DNA from: Agarivorans sp. Alg241-V36
GTDB lineage: Bacteria; Pseudomonadota; Gammaproteobacteria; Enterobacterales; Celerinatantimonadaceae
NCBI RefSeq assembly: GCF_900537085.1
Contig: NZ_UNRE01000008.1
Location: forward strand, 91,168 to 155,167
Reading direction: 5' to 3'
Length of the DNA: 64,000 bases
In this document: positions 1 to 7,653 of the stretch, piece by piece
How positions within the stretch are numbered: position 1 is the stretch's first letter
How the letters are laid out: each line of letters begins with the position of its first letter
Translations under genes and position numbers: made by a program
The notes under the pieces: model-generated
The model's input: only the letters and a program-made list of their open reading frames with translations
What the model was told of the DNA's origin: nothing
The model's database searches: none

Positions 1-1
1 T

Positions 2-601
2 CAAGCCTTGTTAGCCAACCAACTTTCTGAGTATGGTTTGCGAGAAGCATTGCGAAACGAGCTAAGCAGTGAAGCGGTGTTAGCCTATATAAGCAAAGAC
101 GTTCCGGAAGTAACAGACCAGCAGGCATTAGCCTTTTACCAGCGCTATCCAGAGAAGTTTTTACAAGTAGAGCGCCGCGCTGCTCATCATATTCTGCTTA
201 CCATTAATGAGCAGTTTAAAGAGAATACCCCGCAGCAAGCAAAGGCTCGAATTAGCGCGCTGGCCAATAAGGTAAACAGTAGCAATTTTGAAAAGCTGGC
301 CGAGCGACATTCAGAGTGCCCGACTGCTGTGAATGGAGGTTATTTAGGCCTTGTGGCTAAGCAACAGCTATTGCCAGAGCTAGACGAAGTATTGTTTAAG
401 ATGCCAAGCGAAAGCTTTAGCCCACCCATTTATACAGGTATGGGCTATCACTTGTTGTGGTGTAAACAGCATCAAGCCGAGCACAAAGTAAGTTTCGACG
501 ATGCCAAAATAAAAATTCAGCAGTCTTTGTATCAGCAGGCACAAAAGCAGCAACAAAGATTATGGCTGAGCCGAACCTGTAAAGGTGAAAATTTAAACTA
601 A
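2..601 (+). CDS. nifM: NifM, PPIC-type peptidyl-prolyl isomerase (5' partial)
   Basis: C-terminal part of a NifM-like parvulin. NifM is the prolyl isomerase needed for maturation of the nitrogenase Fe protein (NifH). The frame is open to the left edge, so the true start lies outside the window. Visible family marks are AAHHILLTINE at the start of the rotamase domain, the RHSECPTA...GGYLG segment, a PELDEVLF stretch, and GMGYHLLWC near the end of the domain. HSECPTA with a PPIC fold is typical of NifM rather than of SurA or PpiD. It ends before a 304-base gap and is followed by phoX, not by another nif gene. The assignment also fits the nif genes from 12 kb onward. Confidence 0.85.
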   Translation, partial: QALLANQLSEYGLREALRNELSSEAVLAYISKDVPEVTDQQALAFYQRYPEKFLQVERRAAHHILLTINEQFKENTPQQAKARISALANKVNSSNFEKLAERHSECPTAVNGGYLGLVAKQQLLPELDEVLFKMPSESFSPPIYTGMGYHLLWCKQHQAEHKVSFDDAKIKIQQSLYQQAQKQQQRLWLSRTCKGENLN

Positions 602-905
602 CGCTGTCTATACATTTTGCTTTCGCCACTAATAACTAAAACAATAATAGTGTTTTGGCTATAGCTTGAAATTAGTAGATTGTACTGGTTTGGCTTGCGC
701 TCACTTCCTAAAAGTGTTGTCTGTGCTTGGTTACTCTATTGGAGGTAGTATAAGTTTCGACGCTTTACACGTTGCGCTTACTTATTGGTCACTATCTACT
801 TACATAAATAACAAAAACTGAAATCTAAAGTTAACTCAAATGTAACAAATGACATTTAGCTTAATCCGCACAACAAAAGAGAGTACTCAACTAGGATATA
901 GCAAA
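602..905. other. Intergenic gap between nifM and phoX
   Basis: No convincing gene. I see no sigma-54 -24/-12 element, no TGT-N10-ACA site and no clear terminator hairpin. A GGAGG sequence near 740 is not followed by a usable start codon. The phoX promoter should lie here, but I cannot place it. Confidence 0.5.
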
Positions 906-2951
906 ATGAGCAAGGAAATATTTAACCCAACTCGCTTCAATAAAAGTAACAACCCTACCTTTAATGAAGTATTAGACGTACGCATGTCTCGCCGTAAAAT
1001 TCTTAAAGGAGGTCTTGGCCTAGGTGCTATGGCTACCTTTGGTGCCTTTGGTTTAGCTGGCTGTAACTCTTCTAGCAGCACTAATACTGGCGGCGCTGCA
1101 GCCCCTAGTGCAAGCTTAAACTTTAACTCTATTGCTGGTTCTAAACTTGACGCAGTAAGCGTTCCAGAAGGTTACACCGCTCAGGTACTAGCTCCGTGGG
1201 GCCAACCTATTAATGCTGTTGCATCAGCTTGGAAAGACGACGGCACTAACGATGCCGTAGACCAAAACAATGCCATGGGTATGCATCATGACGGTTTACA
1301 TTTCTTCCCACTAAACGATGCCGGTACCGATGGCTTACTAGCGGTAAACCACGAGTACATCGACCAAAATGCCTTACACCAAAACGGTAGCGACCGAGAT
1401 AACGCCGGTATTCGCAGCAGCGTAGACCAAGTACGTAAAGAAATTGCCGCACACGGTGTAAGTGTGATTCGCATTCAGTTGCAAGAAGACGGTCAGTGGA
1501 TGATGGTTGAAAGCGACCCACTAAACCGCCGTTACACTGGCGCAACGGTTATGGACATTTCTGGCCCATTGGCTAACTCAAGCCTATTGGTTACGCCGTT
1601 CTCACCAGATGGAAGCCAAGCCCGCGGTACCTTAAACAACTGTGGTAATGGTTACACGCCTTGGGGCACTTACTTAACCTGTGAAGAAAACTGGCCGGGT
1701 TACTTTATCAACCTAGGCACCACCACCGAAGAGCAAGACCGCATTGGTTTAGATACCTCGGGTACTGCGCGTTATGGGTGGGAAACGTTGGCTGGTCATG
1801 CCGACGAGCGTGTAGACGAATTCTCTCGCTTCAACGTTACCCCAAGTGGTGCTAGCGCCATGGACGATTACCGTAACGAAGCAAACGGTCACGGTTACAT
1901 TGTAGAAATTGACCCATACACGGCAAACTCTCGCGCAGTTAAACGTACCGCTTTAGGCCGTTTCCGCCATGAAGGTTGTACCTTTGGTACCCTAGAAGTA
2001 GGTAAGCCAATTGTATTTTATTCTGGCCACGATTCGCGCTTTGAATACATGTACAAATTTGTATCTACCGCAGTGTGGGAAGCAGCAGACGCAGAAGCAA
2101 GCGACCGTTTAGCCATGGGCGACAAGTACATGGACGAAGGTACTTTGTATGTTGCTAAGTTTGACGCCGAAGGCGTTGGCCACTGGTTACCACTAACCCT
2201 AGAAGCTGCTGCAGCTGAAGGTGGCACATTAGGTGACCACTTCTATTCTTTAGAAGCCATTATTCTAAATACCGCTGGCGCCGCTGACTTAGCAGGTGCT
2301 ACGCCAATGGATCGCCCAGAATGGTGTGCAGTAGACCCAATCACTGGTTCGGTTTACTTAACCCTAACCAACAATACTCGCCGCGACGAAACTACTGGTA
2401 CAAACCCAGCTAACCCACGTTTAAACAACAAGTTTGGCCACGTAATTCGTTGGGATGAAGGCGAAGCCGCAACCGACTTTAGCTGGGACATCTTTGTATT
2501 TGGTTCACCAGCAGATGGTGACGAAGCCACTAACTTATCTGGCCTAAGTGAGTTTAACCAGTTTGCTAGCCCAGATGGCCTAGCCTTTGATAAGCGAGGA
2601 ATTATGTGGATTCAAACCGATAACGGCGCCGAAGAAGTAACTAACTACACCAATGACCAAATGTTGGCAGTAGTTCCTTCTACCATTAACGACGCAGACG
2701 GTAACGCCGATACCATTAACAGCGAGAACCAAGGCGAATTACGTCGCTTCTTCGTTGGCCCTAATGGTTGTGAAGTTACTGGCTTTACCATAAGCCCAGA
2801 TTACACCACCATGTTTGTGTGTATTCAGCACCCTGGTAACTGGCCATACAGCAACAATGCTGCAGAAGAAACGCCGGTAGGCATGGATCTTCGTCCTCGT
2901 GCATCGGTTGTTGCTATTCGCAAAGCCGATGGTGGCGAGCTAGGTGTGTAG
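906..2951 (+). CDS. phoX: PhoX-type (DUF839) alkaline phosphatase, Tat-exported
   Basis: About 681 aa. PhoX enzymes are periplasmic calcium/iron-dependent phosphatases that release phosphate from organic esters. The N-terminus has a twin-arginine motif (MSRRKILKGG, about residue 27 of the chosen start) followed by a hydrophobic run and LAGC, so it may also be lipidated. Family features include the NHEY segment, the NCGNGYTPWGTYLTCEEN block and the RFRHEGC segment. An ATG at 849 would add 19 residues. I prefer 906 because AGGA lies about 8 bases upstream and PhoX proteins usually begin this way (M-x-KEIFNPTR). tatA and tatB follow at once, which fits a Tat substrate with local Tat components. 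Phosphate control is expected from the family, but I found no clear Pho box. Confidence 0.9.
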   Translation: MSKEIFNPTRFNKSNNPTFNEVLDVRMSRRKILKGGLGLGAMATFGAFGLAGCNSSSSTNTGGAAAPSASLNFNSIAGSKLDAVSVPEGYTAQVLAPWGQPINAVASAWKDDGTNDAVDQNNAMGMHHDGLHFFPLNDAGTDGLLAVNHEYIDQNALHQNGSDRDNAGIRSSVDQVRKEIAAHGVSVIRIQLQEDGQWMMVESDPLNRRYTGATVMDISGPLANSSLLVTPFSPDGSQARGTLNNCGNGYTPWGTYLTCEENWPGYFINLGTTTEEQDRIGLDTSGTARYGWETLAGHADERVDEFSRFNVTPSGASAMDDYRNEANGHGYIVEIDPYTANSRAVKRTALGRFRHEGCTFGTLEVGKPIVFYSGHDSRFEYMYKFVSTAVWEAADAEASDRLAMGDKYMDEGTLYVAKFDAEGVGHWLPLTLEAAAAEGGTLGDHFYSLEAIILNTAGAADLAGATPMDRPEWCAVDPITGSVYLTLTNNTRRDETTGTNPANPRLNNKFGHVIRWDEGEAATDFSWDIFVFGSPADGDEATNLSGLSEFNQFASPDGLAFDKRGIMWIQTDNGAEEVTNYTNDQMLAVVPSTINDADGNADTINSENQGELRRFFVGPNGCEVTGFTISPDYTTMFVCIQHPGNWPYSNNAAEETPVGMDLRPRASVVAIRKADGGELGV

Positions 2952-2971
2952 TTCAAACTAGCAACCTTAAT

Positions 2972-2996
2972 AAACAGGCTCATTTGGGCCTGTTTT
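2972..2996 (+). terminator. Rho-independent terminator after phoX
   Basis: Arms AAACAGGC and GCCTGTTT around an 8-base loop, ending in TTTT. It lies between phoX and tatA, so tatAB may be partly uncoupled from phoX or reached by readthrough. Confidence 0.7.
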
Positions 2997-3020
2997 AGTG
3001 ACTTGTTTAAGGAAAAAGAA

Positions 3021-3230
3021 ATGGCTGGAATTAGTGTATGGCAACTAGCAATTATTGCAGTAATTGTTGCCCTGTTGTTTGGAACTAAGCGTTTACGCGG
3101 CTTAGGTGGCGATTTAGGTTCTACCATTAAGGGCTTTAAGCAAGCCATGAGTGACGAGAATGCATCGCAAAATGTTAGCAGCTCAGTAACTGCAGAGCAG
3201 GGCGACAGCAACAAACAACTTGGTAGCTAA
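3021..3230 (+). CDS. tatA: Sec-independent translocase component TatA
   Basis: A 69-residue protein starting MAGISVWQ. It has one N-terminal membrane helix ([13 protein letters not shown]), the TatA/E hinge ([13 protein letters not shown]) and an amphipathic helix ([10 protein letters not shown]), then a short acidic/polar tail. TatA forms the protein-conducting assembly of the twin-arginine pathway. The start at 3021 has AGGA about 8 bases upstream; an upstream ATG at 3003 would add six charged residues and is less likely. tatB starts three bases after the stop. No tatC follows, which is unusual for a tat operon. Confidence 0.9.
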   Translation: MAGISVWQLAIIAVIVALLFGTKRLRGLGGDLGSTIKGFKQAMSDENASQNVSSSVTAEQGDSNKQLGS

Positions 3231-3232
3231 CT

Positions 3233-3490
3233 ATGTTTGACGTTGGCTCTTTAGAGCTTGTGCTTATTGCTGTTCTAGGCCTAATTATTTTAGGCCCGCA
3301 ACGACTGCCTAATGCATTACGCACCGGATTCGCCTGGTACAACAAAGCAAAAACAACGGTGGGCGATGTTTCAAGTAAAATTGAAAAAGAACTAGAGTTA
3401 AGCGATGTAAAAGAAACGCTTAACCAACAAGTAAAAGTACCCACCAAAATATCCTCTGCACCCTTAGTGAACAAAGACACTAGCAAGTAA
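3233..3490 (+). CDS. tatB: TatB-like twin-arginine translocase subunit
   Basis: 85 aa, with the TatB signature: MFDVGSLELVLIAVLGLIILGPQRLP, a single membrane helix ending in GP, then an amphipathic helix. TatB with TatC forms the receptor for RR signal peptides. It is short compared with TatB of enteric bacteria (about 170 aa) because the C-terminal tail is reduced. It is next to tatA and both follow phoX. The partner tatC must be encoded elsewhere, so this pair is probably a second, PhoX-associated tatAB set. Confidence 0.85.
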   Translation: MFDVGSLELVLIAVLGLIILGPQRLPNALRTGFAWYNKAKTTVGDVSSKIEKELELSDVKETLNQQVKVPTKISSAPLVNKDTSK

Positions 3491-3608
3491 GCTCAGCTAA
3501 GCTTTTACTAAACCCCACTAAGGCATTAAGCTAAGCAGCTGCCGTTTTCATCTAGCTAAAGCGGCACTTAATTTATATGAGCCTATAAATGCTGCTTAAG
3601 GAAACCCA

Positions 3609-3824
3609 GTGGAAACTGACATTTTGTCTAGCTTAGCCTTACACCTTACTATTATTTTGTGCGCTGTTGCCTTGGTAGTGTGGGGCAAGGTACTAAGAGA
3701 CTGCAAAAGCTCTGCTGGTAATTCAGCATCCAGTAACGATACCTCTACCGGTACTACGCTCATTGTGTGTGGTGGTTTAATGGCAATAACCCAAGTGTTT
3801 AAATTACTTGAACTGTTTGCTTAA
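3609..3824 (+). CDS. Small two-helix membrane protein, unknown
   Basis: 71 aa. Two hydrophobic segments (about residues 8-26 and 50-70) flank a short polar Ser/Thr/Asn-rich loop. AAGGAAA lies just upstream of the ATG. I do not recognise the family. It lies between tatB and a GFA-family gene on the same strand, but gaps of 50-120 bases leave co-transcription uncertain. Confidence 0.55.
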   Translation: METDILSSLALHLTIILCAVALVVWGKVLRDCKSSAGNSASSNDTSTGTTLIVCGGLMAITQVFKLLELFA

Positions 3825-3880
3825 ACACTGCAGCAAGCTTACTGCTATAACAAAGACTACATCTTAGATTAGGGAACGCT

Positions 3881-4276
3881 ATGGCCATTACCGGCGAATG
3901 TTTTTGTGGTGCTATAAAATACCAAGTAGATGGTGAGTTACACGATGCACGCTCTTGCCATTGTTCCCGCTGCCGCAAGGCGTTTAGCGCCCAAGCCTCT
4001 GCTTATGCCTTAGTTAAACCGGGTGAGTTTTCTTGGTTAGCTGGCGAAAGTTTGCTTACTTCTTACATCGGAGAACAAGGCTTTGGTTTACAGTTTTGCA
4101 GTAAGTGTGGTTCAACCTTGGTAGGGGTATATCAAGAAGAAGTTCATGGTGTCACCTTGGGCTGCTTGAACGGAGACCCCAATATAAAGTTAAGTCGCCA
4201 TATTTATGTAGATTCAAAAGCCAGCTGGGAACTGATTGCCGACGGCGTTCCACAGTTCAAGAAACAAGCCCCTTAG
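3881..4276 (+). CDS. GFA-family (CENP-V/GFA domain) zinc protein
   Basis: 131 aa. The zinc-ligand cysteines of the GFA fold are in place: CFCGAIKY near the N-terminus, CHCSRCRKAF at about residues 29-38, and CSKCGS at about 68-73. The family is named after a glutathione-dependent formaldehyde-activating enzyme, but most members have no proven reaction. AGGGAACG precedes the ATG. It is the last conventional gene before the repeat block and cassette array. Confidence 0.85.
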   Translation: MAITGECFCGAIKYQVDGELHDARSCHCSRCRKAFSAQASAYALVKPGEFSWLAGESLLTSYIGEQGFGLQFCSKCGSTLVGVYQEEVHGVTLGCLNGDPNIKLSRHIYVDSKASWELIADGVPQFKKQAP

Positions 4277-4654
4277 ACCTTATCCTTAACGCTCATAGTT
4301 TTCCCCTCACAAAACCAGCTAGATTCGCAAAACTAGAAACAAAAGAAAAACGATAAGTCTTTATTTTTATACAGTGGTATTTGTTTTCCACGAAATTTGC
4401 CAATAAATTAATCCTAACTGTGCGCGTTTAGGCTTGAGCTGAAAAAATACAAGCGTAGTATCAATCACTTAGCTTAGTGTTAATTTAGATAATAGGTTTA
4501 TTAACTGTGCATGCGCGTTTTGCCCAAAAGTGTATTGAACCTTTTTCCTATTTATTCATTAAATTCAGATATTTAGTTGTGCGCGTTTTTACTGGTCTAA
4601 TGTAGTAAACGCGCATGCGCACTATACAAATGTTAAACGTCCTAAGGAGTTAGA
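4277..4654. other. Non-coding boundary block with GC-rich repeated motif
   Basis: AT-rich, no gene. It carries three direct copies of a TGTGC(AT)GCGCGTTT-like motif near 4419, 4507 and 4575, and one inverted copy at about 4608-4623. TAAC precedes the first two copies, and GTTAAAC (4632-4638) follows the inverted copy. This could be a long attC-like or attI-like site bordering the cassette array, or operators for the next gene. Confidence 0.5.
4499..4638 (+). repeat. Possible long attC/attI-like inverted repeat upstream of the AbiTii-like gene
   Basis: The left side TATTAAC plus GTGCATGCGCGTTT pairs with the right side AAACGCGCATGCGCAC plus GTTAAAC, apart from a two-base difference in the arm. 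GTTAAAC fits the GTTRRRY core of attC sites. The roughly 140-base length is at the long end for attC. An ordinary operator repeat remains possible. Confidence 0.35.
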
Positions 4655-5584
4655 GTGGCGATAAGCAAAAGTGAACATACATTAGAGTTAGTCCAAGATC
4701 TCTTGGATGATCTTGAGCTAGGTCGCTCCTCTGGTGAGAGCTTAATCCTTAAAGCATCACGCCTTGCTCGAATTGTTGGGGCTGAAGAAATTAAAGAATG
4801 GCTAAGATTCGAGCTAGGTGGATTTAAAAGTAATAATGATACGTCCTTAAAGTACATGGGGCTTACTGGCCGTTGGACTAAGCGGGAGGATAATAAGGGG
4901 TATTGGGTTCCACTCGCACAAATCGAAGCGCTCATTGAGGCTGAAAAGTCCAAGTTAGCAGTGATGCGAATTCCTGACTCTTCAGGTGATTATAACCATG
5001 CTGCTTCAGTGGCGACACGGGCAATGAATGACGCCTCGTCAAATATTTCCAAATTCAGCGGGATAAGAAGCAAGGTAATGGCTCGCTTACACCTCTTTGT
5101 TACGGATGTTTACTACGAGAAGGTGTTTGACCATCTATCAGAATCCATTTTCGAAAGTTACAAAAGAGATGTTGATAATCTAATTTCTGAAAACTGTGGT
5201 GATGTAATTGACCAGATCCCATCCGCGATGGAGCGGTTAGGATCAGGGGATTCCGAAGCCATTAGTCACGCTTTAACCACTTGCCGAAGAATCATTGAAT
5301 CATTTGCTGATTCAATTTTCCCTTCTACGGATGAAACTATTGAGATTGGAGGGAACGAATTAAAACTAGATGCAGGTAAGCACCAAAATAGAATTAATGC
5401 TTATATACACAACAATTGTGGCAGCAAATCAAGGAAGCAGCGTTTTAGGCAGAATCTTTCAAACTTATTCGATAGGGTTTCGACTGGTGTACATAAAGAT
5501 GTTTCAGCTGAAGAAGCAAAGGCGTTATTCTTGAATACATACCTTTTTCTAGGTGAAGTTCTGCACCTCAGAAAAGACGTTTAA
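4655..5584 (+). CDS. AbiTii-domain-like protein, putative phage-defence cassette gene
   Basis: 309 aa. The N-terminal ~100 residues (LVQDLLDDLELGRSSGESLILKASRLARIVGAEEIKEWLRFELGG) resemble AbiTii domains, which occur in candidate abortive-infection and defence proteins. The rest is helical, with no catalytic motif that I recognise. The GTG start has AAGGAGT seven bases upstream. Its stop overlaps the left core (GTTTAAC) of the first clear attC site, the arrangement expected of an integron cassette gene. It has no signal peptide or membrane segment. The defence role is inferred from the domain and setting only. Confidence 0.65.
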   Translation: MAISKSEHTLELVQDLLDDLELGRSSGESLILKASRLARIVGAEEIKEWLRFELGGFKSNNDTSLKYMGLTGRWTKREDNKGYWVPLAQIEALIEAEKSKLAVMRIPDSSGDYNHAASVATRAMNDASSNISKFSGIRSKVMARLHLFVTDVYYEKVFDHLSESIFESYKRDVDNLISENCGDVIDQIPSAMERLGSGDSEAISHALTTCRRIIESFADSIFPSTDETIEIGGNELKLDAGKHQNRINAYIHNNCGSKSRKQRFRQNLSNLFDRVSTGVHKDVSAEEAKALFLNTYLFLGEVLHLRKDV

Positions 5585-5650
5585 CAAGGCGCTGTTGTCT
5601 GACTGTTTTTCCGCTGCGCTCCAAAACAGCCGCAAAGCGCGGCGTTATAA
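5579..5650 (+). repeat. attC-like site 1
   Basis: Left core GTTTAAC overlaps the stop of the AbiTii-like gene and right core GTTATAA closes the site. The arms are imperfectly complementary, with CTGTTTT pairing to AAAACAG around an apex TCCGCTGCGCTCC. Size (72 bases), position and fold match integron cassette recombination sites. Confidence 0.75.
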
Positions 5651-5674
5651 CTCTAAAAGGTAATAGAAGAGGTT

Positions 5675-5971
5675 ATGGATTACAGGAAGGGATTGGACGC
5701 CATCGTACAGGCTCGAAGGGATGCTTTTAAACTATCACCTGCCATAGTTTTTTGTTTGGCTGCAGGAGTTATTGCTGGAAATTACGTTTCGTTCTTAGCC
5801 CCGATTTTTGGAATTGCTGCTTTTGGCATTTTCTATAGGCGCTTGTGGCTAGCTGCCAAAATTAACTGTCCGAGATGTAGTGAGCCATTCGGAACTGATT
5901 CAAAAGTTGTTTTTGGTGTTGGTACACATTGTTGTCAGAACTGTAGCTTAAGTATTCATCATGACAAATAA
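5675..5971 (+). CDS. Small membrane protein with C-terminal zinc-ribbon cysteines (cassette gene)
   Basis: 98 aa. One or two hydrophobic helices (about residues 22-55) are followed by a soluble tail with CPRC (about 67-70) and CQNC (about 88-91), an arrangement that could bind zinc. No known family recognised. GAAGAGG sits just ahead of the ATG. It begins about 25 bases after attC site 1, and its stop is inside the left core of site 2, so gene plus site 2 form one cassette. Confidence 0.65.
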   Translation: MDYRKGLDAIVQARRDAFKLSPAIVFCLAAGVIAGNYVSFLAPIFGIAAFGIFYRRLWLAAKINCPRCSEPFGTDSKVVFGVGTHCCQNCSLSIHHDK

Positions 5972-6046
5972 CAATGCAAAACAAGAAACAGCGCAGCTTT
6001 CGGCTGCTTGGACTCGCTACGCTCATTTTTGTTTGCGTCGTTAAAT
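5966..6046 (+). repeat. attC-like site 2
   Basis: The clearest of the set. Left core AAATAAC is followed by AATGCAAAACAAG, and TTTTTGTTTGCGTC precedes the right core GTTAAAT, which fits GTTRRRY exactly. The two halves are reverse complements with a few unpaired bases, around a GCTTTCGGC apex. The next gene's ATG overlaps the right core. Confidence 0.8.
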
Positions 6047-6434
6047 GTATAGGAATATTCCCAATTTATTCGCTGTAACCTTTATTTTGTATACTGCGAC
6101 AAGTGCTCAAGGCCAAAGTATGACTAATAGTAACGATTGGAAGTTAAAGCTTCGCTATGGGAAAGAAACAACTCTTTATACTCATTACACGGTTTTAGCT
6201 GAGGGGGTCTGTGGTGAAATTAAAGAGGGGTTTTCTTGCCCTAAAGGTAACGCGATTATGGGTATAAAAGTTTGGGCAACTGATATAGATGAATCCTCTG
6301 ATATGGTTATTAGTATTGGCAACCAAATTGGTTTCGAAGTTACTGGTGAAATACAGATCTATTCAACCGAGCCAGAAGAACCGCCTAGAGAAAATCCACA
6401 TGGCTATGACATTCAGTTCACGCCATTTGATTAG
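6045..6434 (+). CDS. Predicted secreted protein, unknown (cassette gene)
   Basis: 129 aa. Residues 1-24 look like a signal peptide ending near ATSAQGQS, so the product is probably periplasmic. The mature part has two cysteines (VCGEIKEGFSC) that could form a disulfide. No known domain recognised. The start codon overlaps the right core of attC site 2, so translation may depend on the upstream transcript; no good ribosome binding site is visible. An alternative ATG lies within the signal-like region near 6120. Confidence 0.55.
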   Translation: MYRNIPNLFAVTFILYTATSAQGQSMTNSNDWKLKLRYGKETTLYTHYTVLAEGVCGEIKEGFSCPKGNAIMGIKVWATDIDESSDMVISIGNQIGFEVTGEIQIYSTEPEEPPRENPHGYDIQFTPFD

Positions 6435-6541
6435 CCTTAACACATTTCACAAGGAATTTTAACGAAACAAAAAAAACAGTAGGTTACCTTTGGCTACACC
6501 ATAAAACCCACCATTTTTGTCCGCTTAATGCGGCGTTAAAT
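6435..6541 (+). repeat. attC-like site 3
   Basis: Right core GTTAAAT (6535-6541) is exact, preceded by CCGCTTAATGCGGC. The left core is ambiguous: CCTTAAC at 6435 or TTTTAAC at 6457. The segment from 6457 shares TTTAACG with the reverse complement of the right end. Internal arms GGTTACC and GGCTACACC suggest a folded body. Confidence 0.6.
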
Positions 6542-6550
6542 ATCACAATA

Positions 6551-6871
6551 ATGTATAGCTTCGAAGATATAAAAGAACGATCAGAATCAGAAAGTGAGCT
6601 TGTAGTTAGCTACGCCGATGCTATGGACTTACTTTTGCTTTTCGAACAAAGTGATACTCAAGTTCTTGGGTGGGACGGTTGGCTCAAATACGAAAATGGT
6701 AAGCTAGGTAGCTCTCAAAAATATCAAGGTACAGTTGATCTGTCTGATTTGCCAAACTCATCGGCAATAGCGCTTGTAAAAAGTACTATCATGCGGGCGC
6801 ATACTGAGTGGGGAGAAGAACCGGAGGTTAATGGTGCAAGTTTACTATTTTGCATCACGACCGGCACTTAA
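6551..6871 (+). CDS. Small acidic cytoplasmic protein, unknown (cassette gene)
   Basis: 106 aa, acidic, with no membrane segment or signal. A GWDGWLKYENGKLG stretch and a C-terminal HTEWGEEPEV segment may help a database search, but I do not recognise the family. It begins 9 bases after attC site 3, and its stop lies in the left core of site 4, so it fits the cassette pattern. Confidence 0.6.
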   Translation: MYSFEDIKERSESESELVVSYADAMDLLLLFEQSDTQVLGWDGWLKYENGKLGSSQKYQGTVDLSDLPNSSAIALVKSTIMRAHTEWGEEPEVNGASLLFCITTGT

Positions 6872-6936
6872 CAAGCAAAGCCAACATCGCCCTATAGGCT
6901 GAACGTACTAATGCGCTTTGATGTTTTGCGTGCTAG
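6866..6936 (+). repeat. attC-like site 4 with degenerate right core
   Basis: Left core ACTTAAC fits RYYYAAC exactly and overlaps the stop of the preceding gene. AAGCAAAGCCAACATC pairs with GATGTTTTGCGTGC. The right end reads GCGTGCTAGC, which looks like GCGTTAGC with two inserted bases, so the site may be inactive. Confidence 0.55.
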
Positions 6937-6973
6937 CTTGCCATTTGGGAAAGTCGAATTACAAGGATGTAAA

Positions 6974-7540
6974 ATGCTTCAGAGAATTCAATCTAAAATT
7001 TCAGGAAAGCTAGTATTGGCGTTATTTTTTGCCGCTAATTTGGTATACCTGACAATGCTATTTTATAGCATCCCCATGCTCCTTAAGTATTCCGGTGGAC
7101 TACCAATATTTGATATGTCTCCATTAGGATATAGATACCAAGAAGCGATGGCATTGTTAAAGGCACTAGGTGAGGAAGGCCGTAACGCCTATGCGTCTAT
7201 ACAATTATCACTGGATATACTTTATCCGCTGTTGTTTGCGCTTTGTTACTTCGCATTGCTTCAGTGGCTAATTCGCCTAGGTGAATTAAGTAATCGTTTT
7301 TGCTTGTATCTATCAATTATCCCCATTTTTGTATGTGTGTTTGACTACGCAGAAAACATTTGCATCTGGTTGATGATTCAGGCTTTTCCAACTATTTCCG
7401 AAAATCTAGTGCTTACTAGTAGCACTTTTACATTGTTAAAAAGTGTATCAACAATGATTTACTTTATCGGGTTGATATTGGTAGTTGTTTTTCTGATAAG
7501 TCGTCGGATAATTCGACTAGTGGTGGCGAAAGCAAGCTAA
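6974..7540 (+). CDS. Four-helix membrane protein, unknown (cassette gene)
   Basis: 188 aa from the chosen start. Four hydrophobic segments (about residues 13-34, 80-100, 112-134 and 158-180) make it an integral inner-membrane protein. The frame is open back to an ATG at 6911, but those 21 extra residues would be encoded by the attC site. AAGGA about seven bases before the ATG at 6974 makes that the better start. The segment between helices 1 and 2 (GGLPIFDMSPLGY) is probably outside the membrane. No family recognised. Confidence 0.6.
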   Translation: MLQRIQSKISGKLVLALFFAANLVYLTMLFYSIPMLLKYSGGLPIFDMSPLGYRYQEAMALLKALGEEGRNAYASIQLSLDILYPLLFALCYFALLQWLIRLGELSNRFCLYLSIIPIFVCVFDYAENICIWLMIQAFPTISENLVLTSSTFTLLKSVSTMIYFIGLILVVVFLISRRIIRLVVAKAS

Positions 7541-7637
7541 CAAAACATCAAATCCTCTGCTCAAATGCTTGTCATTTTTTCTTGGTAAAGTCTGTGCCAA
7601 GCTTTCGTGCAGGTTTGTTAAGCAAGATGCGTTAACT
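7535..7637 (+). repeat. attC-like site 5
   Basis: Left end AGCTAAC overlaps the stop of the membrane-protein gene. The right end is either GTTAAGC at 7617 (an exact GTTRRRY) or GTTAACT at 7631. CTTGGTAAAGTCTGTGCCAAG forms an internal stem. The length of about 100 bases is in the range of long attC sites. Confidence 0.55.
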
Positions 7638-7653
7638 AGAGGTGGTAAATTAT

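Noticed and set aside
841-870. Possible Pho box ahead of phoX (TGTAACAAATGACA)
   Set aside because: Only part of the consensus fits and the repeat spacing is wrong.
1246-1545. Antisense open frame inside phoX
   Set aside because: Shadow of a strongly supported gene with biased codons; no ribosome binding site and no recognisable domain.
4105-4356. Plus-strand frame overlapping the GFA-family gene
   Set aside because: Overlaps the zinc-motif protein in another frame and has no family resemblance.
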